NCBI RefSeq assembly: GCF_040566695.1
Contig: NZ_JBEXAE010000001.1
Coordinates: forward strand, 434,001 to 498,000
Direction: 5' to 3'
DNA from: Sediminicola arcticus
Lineage (GTDB): Bacteria; Bacteroidota; Bacteroidia; Flavobacteriales; Flavobacteriaceae
DNA: 64,000 nucleotides
Position 1 is the stretch's first letter, and the number at the start of each line of letters is the position of its first letter. A model generated the notes under the pieces. The model had not been told where the DNA came from, searched no databases, and worked only from the letters and a program-made list of their open reading frames with translations. This document shows, piece by piece, positions 9,081 to 17,786 of the stretch. The translations under genes and the position numbers were made by a program.

Positions 9081-10421
9081 ATGAAACATCTTAGCAAATT
9101 ATTAGTTGTGGCCCTACTTGCGTTAGGAGTAAACAACTTACAGGCGCAGGACGAAAACAACCCATGGCAGGTTAGTTTTGGTGTTAACGCAATTGACGTT
9201 TATCCAACTGATGCTTACAGCTCATTTGGTAACGAATATTTTAATGTAACTGATCACTGGAATATTCTTCCTTCTATTTCCTATGTTTCTGTATCCAAAT
9301 ATGTTGGTGACGGATTTTCTGTTGGAGTTAGAGGTTCTTTAAATAGAATCGATAAGCTAGGAGATTTAAGAGCAGATGATCTTTCTCACTACGCTACTGA
9401 CGGTATTATTAAATATGCCTTTTTGAAAAACACAAAATTAGATCCTTTCGTTGAAATCGGAGGTGGTTATACTTGGGTTAATGAAATAGGTGCTGGAACT
9501 GTTAATGGAGGTGTTGGTCTTAACTACTGGTTTTCTGATAACATCGGTTTAACTGTACAGACTTCTTACAAGCACGCTTTTGAAGATTACGGCGTGAAAC
9601 ATTTTCAACATTTAGCTGGTATCGCCATTAAATTTGGTGGAACTGATACTGACGATGATGGAATTTATGACAAAGACGATGCATGTCCAGAAGTTGCTGG
9701 TCTAGCTATTTTCAACGGATGTCCTGATGCTGACGGTGATGGAATCGAAGACAGCAAAGATGCTTGTCCTAACGAAGCTGGTTCAAAAGAAATGAACGGT
9801 TGTCCTGATACTGACGGTGATGGTGTTGCTGATAAAGATGACGCTTGTCCTACAGTTGCCGGTCTTCCTGCTTTAGCTGGATGTCCTGATACTGACGGTG
9901 ATGGTGTTGCTGATAAAGATGATGCTTGTCCTAGCGAAGCTGGTCCCGCAGCAAACAAAGGATGTCCTTGGCCTGATACTGACGGAGATGGTGTATTGGA
10001 TAAAGATGATTCTTGTCCTGAAGTTGCCGGAACTGTTGCTAACAAGGGTTGTCCTGAAGTAACTGAGGAAGTTCAGAAAAAATTGAACGACTATGCAAGA
10101 ACAATATTGTTTGACACTGGAAAATCTTCTATTCAAGCTGCTTCTACTTCAGTAATGGTAGATATCATCTTGATCTTGAAAGAATTTCCAAATTCTAAAT
10201 TTACAGTTGAAGGACACACTGACAGTGTTGGTAGTAATTCTTTAAACCAAAAATTATCCGAAGAAAGAGCTAATGCAGTAAGAGAATTCTTAGTAAAAGA
10301 AGGTATCGGAGCTGACAGGTTAAATGCAATTGGATATGGTGAAGATAAGCCACTCGCTACCAACAATACTAAAGCTGGTAGAACTCAAAACAGAAGAGTA
10401 GAAATTAACTTGATCAAGTAA
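9081..10421 (+). CDS. OmpA-family outer membrane protein with TSP3 calcium-binding repeats
   Basis: A 446-residue outer-membrane protein that anchors the envelope to peptidoglycan. The signal peptide ends near QAQ (residue 22). A ~170-residue beta-barrel-like region follows, then five thrombospondin type 3-like repeats of the DxDGDGxxDxxDxCP type (about 193-330). The C-terminal OmpA domain has the peptidoglycan-binding pattern VEGHTDSVG and NRRVEI. In TSP3 modules the Asp-rich loops bind calcium. It has its own strong promoter and terminator, so it is probably abundant and monocistronic. The repeats are similar at the DNA level and could vary in number by recombination. Confidence 0.93.
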   Translation: MKHLSKLLVVALLALGVNNLQAQDENNPWQVSFGVNAIDVYPTDAYSSFGNEYFNVTDHWNILPSISYVSVSKYVGDGFSVGVRGSLNRIDKLGDLRADDLSHYATDGIIKYAFLKNTKLDPFVEIGGGYTWVNEIGAGTVNGGVGLNYWFSDNIGLTVQTSYKHAFEDYGVKHFQHLAGIAIKFGGTDTDDDGIYDKDDACPEVAGLAIFNGCPDADGDGIEDSKDACPNEAGSKEMNGCPDTDGDGVADKDDACPTVAGLPALAGCPDTDGDGVADKDDACPSEAGPAANKGCPWPDTDGDGVLDKDDSCPEVAGTVANKGCPEVTEEVQKKLNDYARTILFDTGKSSIQAASTSVMVDIILILKEFPNSKFTVEGHTDSVGSNSLNQKLSEERANAVREFLVKEGIGADRLNAIGYGEDKPLATNNTKAGRTQNRRVEINLIK

Positions 10422-10452
10422 TCATAATCAAGATCATTTCTTAATCATAATT

Positions 10453-10481
10453 AAAAGCTCCGCAATCGCGGAGCTTTTTTT
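10453..10481 (+). terminator. Terminator of the OmpA-family gene
   Basis: GCTCCGC (10457-10463), a 4-base loop, GCGGAGC (10468-10474), then seven T. Confidence 0.9.
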
Positions 10482-10570
10482 ATTTAATGCTCTTTTGATA
10501 GCATTCCTATTTGCATCCAAAAACTCTTTTATATCCCTATATTTATGCTCCTATTTTAAGTTGTGTATCT

Positions 10571-13321
10571 ATGAAGAGTTTTCTTGAAGAAGTAATGGAG
10601 GAGGTCCTACTGAAATACGGCTCACTCGAGGAAATAACATTTGTATTGCCTAGTAAAAGAGCTGGGACATTTTTGAAAAATAGTATAAGTAAAACCACTT
10701 CTAAAACCGTCTTTGCACCAGAAATATATAGTATAGAAACCTTTGTAGAAAAGATAGCTAATTTGAGCTATGCCAATAATACCGAACAATTATTTCATTT
10801 ATACGAGAGTTACCTCAAAACAACTTCAGGGGAACAAGAAAATTTCTATGCCTTCTCTAAATGGGGACAAACACTTTTACAGGATTTCAATGAAATAGAC
10901 AGATACCTTGTGGATGCTAATGCTATTTTATCTCATTTATCAGCTATCAAAGAAATCGACCATTGGTCTTTACAGGAAGGAAAGACAAAAATGATAACAG
11001 ATTATTTAAAGTTTTGGAATAATTTACAAGGGCTGTACGAAGCATTTAATGCATCATTATTAAAAAAAGGTCTTGGACATCAAGGTCTGGTATATAGAAA
11101 GGCAACTGAGCAATTAAAGGACTATTTGGCAACTAAGCCCAAAGCAATTCATGTTTTTGTTGGCTTTAACGCTTTGAATACGGCAGAATCCAAAATAATA
11201 CAAGATATTTTGGAAACCTCTCCCGGTGAGATATACTGGGACATAGATCCTTATTTTTTAGAAGATAACATCCATGACGCTGGACATTTTATTCGGCAAC
11301 ATTTTAAAACTTGGAATTATCTTTTGAACCAGCCTAAAAAAGGGGTTAAAGAAAATTATCTCGAGAAGAAAGATATACAGATTATAGGGCTGCCCAAAAA
11401 CGTCACTCAGGCAAAATATGTAGGGTATCTTTTAGAAAAAATACATGGCACTAGCAAAGAGCAACTTAAAAATACCGCTGTTGTCTTAGGGGATGAAACC
11501 TTGCTGAACCCTATTATGAATTCCGTTCCAGAAACTATTGAAGGTGTTAATATCACCATGGGATATCCCTTGCACAATAGTCCCTTAGCAAGTTTTTTTG
11601 CGCAATTCTTTGAACTACACTCTAATAAAGACCCTCAAGGGTGGTATTTTCAAGATCTTCTAAATTTTCTATCCCATCCTTACACAAAAATCTATTTGAC
11701 AGAAGAGGGTGTAGATGGTTCCTACTTATTAAGTGAGGAGATAAAATCTAAAAATTGGTCGTACATAAGCTATGTCAAGATCTGTTCTGTTATTCCTTCG
11801 GAAATTTCCAACATCCACAATCTCTTTTTTAAAGAGGACCATTCTATCAATTCGTTTCTAGAAATTTGCTCCAAGGTTATTATTGGCCTAAAAGATCCTT
11901 TTAAAATAGGAGGCCAAGATTTAGGAATGGAATACTTATACCGATTCCACGAACTATTCAACCAATTGACCGAATTGATAAGGCAATACCCATTTATATC
12001 CGATCTGAGATCACTCATTAGTCTGTATAAGGAGTTATTATCATCGGAAACCTTAGATTTTAGGGGAGAACCCTTAAAAGGACTTCAGATCATGGGAATG
12101 CTAGAAAGCAGGAATCTTGATTTTGAGACAGTAATCCTCACTTCCGTAAATGAAGGAATCCTACCTTCTGGGAAAAACAACAACTCCTTTTTGCCATTTG
12201 ATCTAAAAATTGCCTACGGCCTACCTACTTACAAAGAAAAGGATGCGGTATACACCTACCATTTTTACAGGCTTTTGCAACGTGCCAAACACGTCTATAT
12301 TTTGTATAATACGGAACCTGACGTACTAGAAGGAGGTGAAAAAAGTAGACTGATAGCACAATTACTAACAGATAAAAATAGAAGTAAGGATATTACAGAA
12401 CTAGTAGCTTCTCCAGAAATAAAGACCTCCATAAAAAAGGTCTATACCATACCGAAAGATGGACCACTAATGCAAAAAATAAAAGGTCTGGCCGAAAAGG
12501 GGTTTTCGCCCTCTTCCTTGACCAACTACATTCGGAACCCTATAGACTTTTACAAACGGAGTATTTTAAGGATAGATGACGTAACTGAAGTAGAAGAAAA
12601 CGTGGCTGCAAATACATTTGGCACTATTGTCCACGATTCCTTAGAAGAGCTTTATATTCCTTTTATTGGCAAAAAGCTGACCAAGGAGGGGCTTCATTCT
12701 ATGGTTCCTTTGATCAAAACAGTAGTTAAAAATCACTTTGTAAAAAATTATGTCGATGGGGATATAAGCAGGGGCAAGAATTTAATAGCATTTCATGTAG
12801 TACTGCAATACATAGAAAACTTCGTTAAAGCTGAACTTGAAGAGATAAAGGACCATGAAATTAAGATTTTGGGCCTTGAAGAAAATTGGAATACAACGTT
12901 GGAAATAAAAGGATTGCCTTTTCCTGTAATCCTTAAAGGGAAGTTGGACCGTATTGATGAAAGAGACGGGATTCTCAGAATTATAGACTATAAGACGGGA
13001 AAGGTAGCATCAAGAGATGTGGAAGTATACGACTGGAAAGAGCTGATCACTAATTACGATTTCAGCAAGGCTTTTCAATTACTGTGCTATGCTTATATGT
13101 ACAATAGTAAGCAACCAATACATAGGTTGGAGGCAGGAATTATTTCGTTTAAAAACCTTAAAGAAGGCCTCCTGCGCTTTGCCACCAAACCAAAAAAAGG
13201 CGACCGAAACAAGGATATAGTTATTACCCAAGAAACTATCACCCTATTTCACTCTGCCCTAGAAACCCTGATTTTAGAAATTTGCAATCCGGATATTCCC
13301 TTTATTGAAAAAGAGATCTAA
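10571..13321 (+). CDS. AddB-like PD-(D/E)XK nuclease
   Basis: A 916-residue partner-type protein for the AddA-like helicase upstream. The N-terminus has a degenerate helicase pattern (FVLPSKRAGTFLK, about residue 24) without a good Walker A, as in AddB. The C-terminal RecB-like nuclease has TFGTIVHDSLEELY, KGKLDRID and RIIDYKTGK. I do not see the four cysteines of the Bacillus AddB iron-sulfur cluster. I start at ATG 10571 (MKSFLEE); a TTG at 10511 lies in a promoter-like CTATTTGC stretch and adds 20 unlikely residues. The gene ends 5 bases from the convergent SDR gene. Confidence 0.82.
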   Translation: MKSFLEEVMEEVLLKYGSLEEITFVLPSKRAGTFLKNSISKTTSKTVFAPEIYSIETFVEKIANLSYANNTEQLFHLYESYLKTTSGEQENFYAFSKWGQTLLQDFNEIDRYLVDANAILSHLSAIKEIDHWSLQEGKTKMITDYLKFWNNLQGLYEAFNASLLKKGLGHQGLVYRKATEQLKDYLATKPKAIHVFVGFNALNTAESKIIQDILETSPGEIYWDIDPYFLEDNIHDAGHFIRQHFKTWNYLLNQPKKGVKENYLEKKDIQIIGLPKNVTQAKYVGYLLEKIHGTSKEQLKNTAVVLGDETLLNPIMNSVPETIEGVNITMGYPLHNSPLASFFAQFFELHSNKDPQGWYFQDLLNFLSHPYTKIYLTEEGVDGSYLLSEEIKSKNWSYISYVKICSVIPSEISNIHNLFFKEDHSINSFLEICSKVIIGLKDPFKIGGQDLGMEYLYRFHELFNQLTELIRQYPFISDLRSLISLYKELLSSETLDFRGEPLKGLQIMGMLESRNLDFETVILTSVNEGILPSGKNNNSFLPFDLKIAYGLPTYKEKDAVYTYHFYRLLQRAKHVYILYNTEPDVLEGGEKSRLIAQLLTDKNRSKDITELVASPEIKTSIKKVYTIPKDGPLMQKIKGLAEKGFSPSSLTNYIRNPIDFYKRSILRIDDVTEVEENVAANTFGTIVHDSLEELYIPFIGKKLTKEGLHSMVPLIKTVVKNHFVKNYVDGDISRGKNLIAFHVVLQYIENFVKAELEEIKDHEIKILGLEENWNTTLEIKGLPFPVILKGKLDRIDERDGILRIIDYKTGKVASRDVEVYDWKELITNYDFSKAFQLLCYAYMYNSKQPIHRLEAGIISFKNLKEGLLRFATKPKKGDRNKDIVITQETITLFHSALETLILEICNPDIPFIEKEI

Positions 13322-13326
13322 TATTC

Positions 13327-14040
13327 TTATTTTAAATCCGGTCTTGTTGGTCTCACTTCAATCTTGCTAGGCAAGGTTCTCGGATTCATTTTTAGAAGGT
13401 CTAACACCAATTCCCCTATATCTTCAGGTTGAATTTTCCATGCATCTGCCTCTGATGGTTTATGGTCATTAAAATGAGAAGCTACCGACCCTGGCATTAT
13501 GGTGGATACTTTTATATCGTATTTACGCAAATCTAACATGGCAGCTTGTGTAAAACCAACCACGCCAAATTTTGTGGCATTGTACCCTGCCCCACTAGCA
13601 AAGAAATTTGTACCCGCCAAACTAGCCAAAGTAATATAATACCCTTTAGAGCGCTTTAGAGCTTCTACGGTTGCTTTTAAGGTGTGGAAGACTCCATTGA
13701 GATTGGTATTTATCATTTGATGCCAATCGTTCTCTGAGAGCTCATCTACAGGTGCAAAATGTCCTACACCCGCATTTGCCAGCACAACATCCAATTGGCC
13801 CCATTTCTCCAATATGTCTTTTACTGCTAATTCCTCATCCACGTGTTTGGCAACATCCGATGCTATTGCCAATACATTGTCTGCAGTACCCAATTCTTTG
13901 GCCGCTTTTTGAACCGATTCTAAATTTCGTCCACTAATGGCAACCTTCATTCCAGCTTTTAGTAATTGTTCTGCCACTCCAAAACCAATTCCTTTGGAAC
14001 CTCCAGTGATATAAGCTACTTTATTCTTTAAATCTTGCAT
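13327..14040 (-). CDS. SDR-family oxidoreductase
   Basis: A 237-residue short-chain dehydrogenase using NAD(P)H. The cofactor-binding glycines are in TGGSKGIGFG (about 11-20), NAGVGH follows (about 89-94), and the catalytic Ser (LASLAG), Tyr and Lys (GYNATK) are all present. Similar proteins are often annotated 3-oxoacyl-ACP reductase, but there is no fatty-acid gene nearby and the true substrate is unknown. Convergent with the AddB-like gene. Confidence 0.85.
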   Translation of the reverse strand: MQDLKNKVAYITGGSKGIGFGVAEQLLKAGMKVAISGRNLESVQKAAKELGTADNVLAIASDVAKHVDEELAVKDILEKWGQLDVVLANAGVGHFAPVDELSENDWHQMINTNLNGVFHTLKATVEALKRSKGYYITLASLAGTNFFASGAGYNATKFGVVGFTQAAMLDLRKYDIKVSTIMPGSVASHFNDHKPSEADAWKIQPEDIGELVLDLLKMNPRTLPSKIEVRPTRPDLK

Positions 14041-14155
14041 GTCTCTTTCTTTTACGTGAAATTATAATTATGGTAGCTCAATTAAAAATGTTCTGCGTTA
14101 TTGTTTTCTTAAAGGAAAGTATCTAACACTAAACCAAAATACTATCTAAAGAGTA

Positions 14156-14201
14156 GCCCTGTCCATTTAAACCCATAAAAAAAGGAAAAATTGGACAGGG
14201 C
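14156..14201. repeat. 10-bp inverted repeat with long loop
   Basis: GCCCTGTCCA at 14156-14165 pairs with TGGACAGGGC at 14192-14201 around a 26-base loop. It lies between the end of glgB and the start of the SDR gene, both on the minus strand. It has no clean T-run on either strand, so it could be a binding site for a dimeric regulator or a structured end of the glg transcript. Confidence 0.55.
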
Positions 14202-14247
14202 CATAGTAAAATATATAAAACAAATTACGCTATATAAATTATAGATC

Positions 14248-16143
14248 CTATTGGAAAATTACAATCCCAAGCGGGGGAATGTTAATTCTTACTGATTTTT
14301 GGAGGCCATTCCATGGAGTATTGGATGACTTAATATTGGTATTTACCATCCCACTACCCCCGTACTTTTTGTCATCACTATTAAAGATTTCTTTGAACTT
14401 GCCAGATTTTGGGACTCCAATATGATAACTCTCCCTTGGTATTGGGGTGAAATTACAGGCAATGAAAAGGTCATTTTTTTTGTCGTGCCCTTTTCTGGTA
14501 TAGGTTAAAACTGAATGCTCGTCGTCCCCATAATCGATCCATTGAAAACCTTCGGGACTAAACTGCTTTTCATAAAGGGCAGGATAACTTTTATAAACTT
14601 CATTTAAATCTTTTACCATTTGTTGCACCCCCGAATGGAAATCATATTGTAGAAGATGCCAATCCAGACTAGTCTCGAAATCCCATTCGGAAGACTGACC
14701 GAATTCTGCACCCATAAACAACAAATTGGTGCCTGGATGGGTATACATATACCCCAATAACAACCTTAGGTTTGCAAAGCGTTGCCATTCATCACCAGGC
14801 ATTCTATATAGAAGTGACTGCTTTCCATATACCACCTCATCGTGGGAAAAGGGAAGCATGAAATTTTCTGTAAAGGCATACGTCATACTAAAAGTAATAT
14901 CATCCTGATGATGCTTCCTGTAGACGGGTTCGTTTTTAAAGTAAGTCAGTGTATCATGCATCCATCCCATCATCCATTTCATTCCAAACCCTAACCCCCC
15001 TAAATGTATTGGTTTAGATACGCCTGGAAAGGCTGTTGATTCTTCGGCAATGGTCTGCACCCCATCAAAACTCTTATACACCTCTTCATTAAGCTCCTTT
15101 ATAAAGGCTATAGCATCTAAATTTTCGTTCCCTCCGTACATATTGGGTTCCCATTCTCCATCCTCTCTGGAGTAATCCAGATAAAGCATAGAGGCCACAG
15201 CGTCTACCCTTAGGCCGTCTACGTGATACTGGTCTAGCCAATAAAGGGCGTTGCTAATCAAAAAAGCTTTCACCTCGTTTCGTCCGTAATTAAAGATTAA
15301 GCTCTTCCAATCTTGGTGGTATCCCTTTCTTCTATCCGGGTGTTCGTATAAGTGGGAACCGTCAAAAAAGCCAAGTCCGTGAGCATCTTCAGGGAAATGG
15401 GAGGGTACCCAATCCAAAATGACCCCAATATCGTTTTGGTGCATTTTATCCACCAATAATTTAAATTCTTCTGGACTTCCAAAACGGCTTGTTGGGGCAA
15501 AATATCCAGTAAGTTGGTAACCCCATGATGGATCATATGGGAATTCCATGATAGGCATGAATTCTACATGTGTAAAACCCATTTCCTTCACATAGGCCAC
15601 TAACTCTTCGGCCATTTCGGAATAGGATAAAAATTCCTTGTCATTTTTCTTTTTCCAAGATCCCAAATGTACCTCGTAAACGGCATAAGGTCTATCCAGT
15701 CCATTTTTGTCAGCTCTATAACCCATCCAAGCAGTATCTTCCCATTTATAGCTGTCCTCCCAAACCACGGAAGCGGTTTTCGGAGGGTGCTCACATGATC
15801 TTGCAAAGGGATCTGCCTTTTCCGTTTTCATATCATAGTTATGGGATTGGATTTTGTATTTATAAACAGTACCCTGGCCAACACCTGGTACAAAACCTTC
15901 CCAAATCCCACTGCCATCCCAACGCACATTTAATTTATGGTCACCTTCAAGCCAATAATTGAAATTTCCTACCACCGAGACAGATTTAGCCGTAGGTGCC
16001 CAAACGGCAAAATAAGTGCCCTTTTCTCCATTTACCTCAATGGGATGCGACCCTAACTTATCGTATAACCTATAGTGTTTTCCTGCCTTGAACAAGTTTA
16101 TATCGAACTCTGAAAATAAACTATGCGATATGACTTTTCCCAT
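14248..16143 (-). CDS. glgB: 1,4-alpha-glucan branching enzyme
   Basis: Introduces alpha-1,6 branches into linear alpha-glucan; 631 residues, full length. An N-terminal CBM48/early-set domain (TYFAVWAPTAKSVSVVGNFN, about residues 43-62) is followed by a GH13 barrel. The nucleophile Asp is in LRVDAVASMLYLDY, the acid/base Glu in TIAEEST, and FSHDEVVYGK is the transition-state Asp region. It is last of three minus-strand genes (glgE, maltokinase, glgB) with gaps of 3 and 8 bases, so it is clearly one operon. In this context it branches the chain extended by GlgE. Confidence 0.95.
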   Translation of the reverse strand: MGKVISHSLFSEFDINLFKAGKHYRLYDKLGSHPIEVNGEKGTYFAVWAPTAKSVSVVGNFNYWLEGDHKLNVRWDGSGIWEGFVPGVGQGTVYKYKIQSHNYDMKTEKADPFARSCEHPPKTASVVWEDSYKWEDTAWMGYRADKNGLDRPYAVYEVHLGSWKKKNDKEFLSYSEMAEELVAYVKEMGFTHVEFMPIMEFPYDPSWGYQLTGYFAPTSRFGSPEEFKLLVDKMHQNDIGVILDWVPSHFPEDAHGLGFFDGSHLYEHPDRRKGYHQDWKSLIFNYGRNEVKAFLISNALYWLDQYHVDGLRVDAVASMLYLDYSREDGEWEPNMYGGNENLDAIAFIKELNEEVYKSFDGVQTIAEESTAFPGVSKPIHLGGLGFGMKWMMGWMHDTLTYFKNEPVYRKHHQDDITFSMTYAFTENFMLPFSHDEVVYGKQSLLYRMPGDEWQRFANLRLLLGYMYTHPGTNLLFMGAEFGQSSEWDFETSLDWHLLQYDFHSGVQQMVKDLNEVYKSYPALYEKQFSPEGFQWIDYGDDEHSVLTYTRKGHDKKNDLFIACNFTPIPRESYHIGVPKSGKFKEIFNSDDKKYGGSGMVNTNIKSSNTPWNGLQKSVRINIPPLGIVIFQ

Positions 16144-16151
16144 GTATTCTT

Positions 16152-17783
16152 CTAATTTGACTCGTTAATTATACTCAATATCCCTTGCAGGGGAATTACC
16201 GCCCATTGGGGCCTTGAATTCATTTCATATCCCAATTCGTAAACAGCTTTCTCTAACATACAGTACTTCAATATAAAGATACGCTCTTGGGAGTACCCAA
16301 TGTTCAGATTATGTTCCCTTACCAATCCAACGTAACTACCCATAAATACCCCTATAAAATAGCGATACAAGATTTCCCCAGCCTTGATCAATTCTTCTTG
16401 ACTATAAGGGAATTCTTCTCCATGGCTAAATATAGTTGAATATATAGCATAATGAAAGGAACGGAAGATTCCTGCCACATCCTTTAATGGAGGTTGTTTC
16501 ACCTTTCGGTCTCTAATGGTGCTTTCCGGCTCCCCTTCAAAATCCAATAAGTAAAAATCATCATCTTTCACTAAAATCTGTCCTAAATGATAATCTCCGT
16601 GAATTCGTATACGTTCTCCCTTAAGTTTAGTCCAATCAAAATTGACAAACCGCTTTCGTATTTCGTTCTTCCGCTCTAAAAATTCCTTTCCAAGATCTAA
16701 AGAAAGGCCCTTTAAACGATGCATGTTGTTCTCCACAATATTCAATCGGTTCTGGAATTGATAGAGTAATCTATTCTTAAGCCATACCTCATAGTCTCCA
16801 TTAAAGTGGGTTGGCGTAAATGCAGTGTCTCCAAATTCAGAACCCAAGGCAATGTGCATTTCTGCTGTACGCTTGGCCAATACTTGAAGTTTAAGGAAGA
16901 TGTTGAGTCCGGCCCAATCAATTATCTGATGCGGTACATCGTTGATTGCAAGACTGGCAAAAATGGGTACTTCGGGTAAATTAGTGATATTAATATTTTT
17001 ATATTCGAGATTGCCATAGATCTTCTTAACCTCTTTTAGCATATAGTCCCAGGCATCTCCCTGATTGGGAACCAATTCCTGCATAAGCGCCACAGTAATG
17101 TTAAAGTCATCTTCTACCACATTAATACTCCCTTGGTAAGCAGGGGTGTTCTTATATCCCTTATGCTCAGAAAGAAAACAGCTCATTTCATAGTCCGGAT
17201 TTTTATCCGAATAAATACGTCTAAAGAATTTGATGACAGATTTATCATTAATTATAATGGAGGTATTACTCTGTTCCATTCCCATGAATCGTGAAGACAC
17301 ATATTCGGTGTCGTGGAAATTGACGCTTTTGTGGTACCTCACCTTTGTTGTATCGTTGGGAACAGAATTTACTATTCGCTCAAAAACAAGTTTTCTAAAC
17401 GCTTCAAGATTAAGGGCATCAACGATAAATCCTTCCTGATTCTTTATGGACAATGGCAAAATCCGTTCCTTCTCATCAAAACTGCCATCAGAAATAAAGG
17501 CAATAGGTAAAAAATAATGTTGAAAAAAAGCTTCTTCAAAATTGACCTCTAACAACAACCCATAATAGACCTCTTCGTTTTGTTGTATCCTAAAATATTT
17601 CTGAAGTTCAATATATTTCAACTTGCTGGACTTACCTCCATACCAACGCTGCTTCACAATATAGTTCTCCAGCACATCTGACAAAAAGGCCTTGGTAAAT
17701 CTTTCATCCTCCATTAAGGATTCCCATGGGGTATCAAAAGTATATGGGGGTTGTGCTATTGTATCTTTCTTTGCTTTTCCCAT
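16152..17783 (-). CDS. mak: Maltokinase
   Basis: Phosphorylates maltose with ATP to maltose-1-phosphate, the donor for GlgE. The 543-residue protein has an N-terminal cap (KQRWYGGKSSK, about residue 44) and an aminoglycoside-phosphotransferase-type kinase core with the catalytic loop IHGDYHLGQ and the metal-binding LLDFEGEP. It is longer than typical actinobacterial maltokinases. It lies between glgE and glgB with only 3- and 8-base gaps. In many bacteria it is fused to trehalose synthase; here it is free-standing and no treS is in the window. Confidence 0.88.
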   Translation of the reverse strand: MGKAKKDTIAQPPYTFDTPWESLMEDERFTKAFLSDVLENYIVKQRWYGGKSSKLKYIELQKYFRIQQNEEVYYGLLLEVNFEEAFFQHYFLPIAFISDGSFDEKERILPLSIKNQEGFIVDALNLEAFRKLVFERIVNSVPNDTTKVRYHKSVNFHDTEYVSSRFMGMEQSNTSIIINDKSVIKFFRRIYSDKNPDYEMSCFLSEHKGYKNTPAYQGSINVVEDDFNITVALMQELVPNQGDAWDYMLKEVKKIYGNLEYKNINITNLPEVPIFASLAINDVPHQIIDWAGLNIFLKLQVLAKRTAEMHIALGSEFGDTAFTPTHFNGDYEVWLKNRLLYQFQNRLNIVENNMHRLKGLSLDLGKEFLERKNEIRKRFVNFDWTKLKGERIRIHGDYHLGQILVKDDDFYLLDFEGEPESTIRDRKVKQPPLKDVAGIFRSFHYAIYSTIFSHGEEFPYSQEELIKAGEILYRYFIGVFMGSYVGLVREHNLNIGYSQERIFILKYCMLEKAVYELGYEMNSRPQWAVIPLQGILSIINESN

Positions 17784-17786
17784 TAT

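Noticed and set aside
9665..10045. 126-residue open frame antisense to the TSP3 repeats
   Set aside because: Ser/Pro-rich shadow of the Asp/Gly/Ala-coding repeats; no promoter.
10511..10570. N-terminal extension of the AddB-like protein from TTG 10511
   Set aside because: The TTG is part of a promoter-like CTATTTGC and the added residues are not family-like; ATG 10571 fits.
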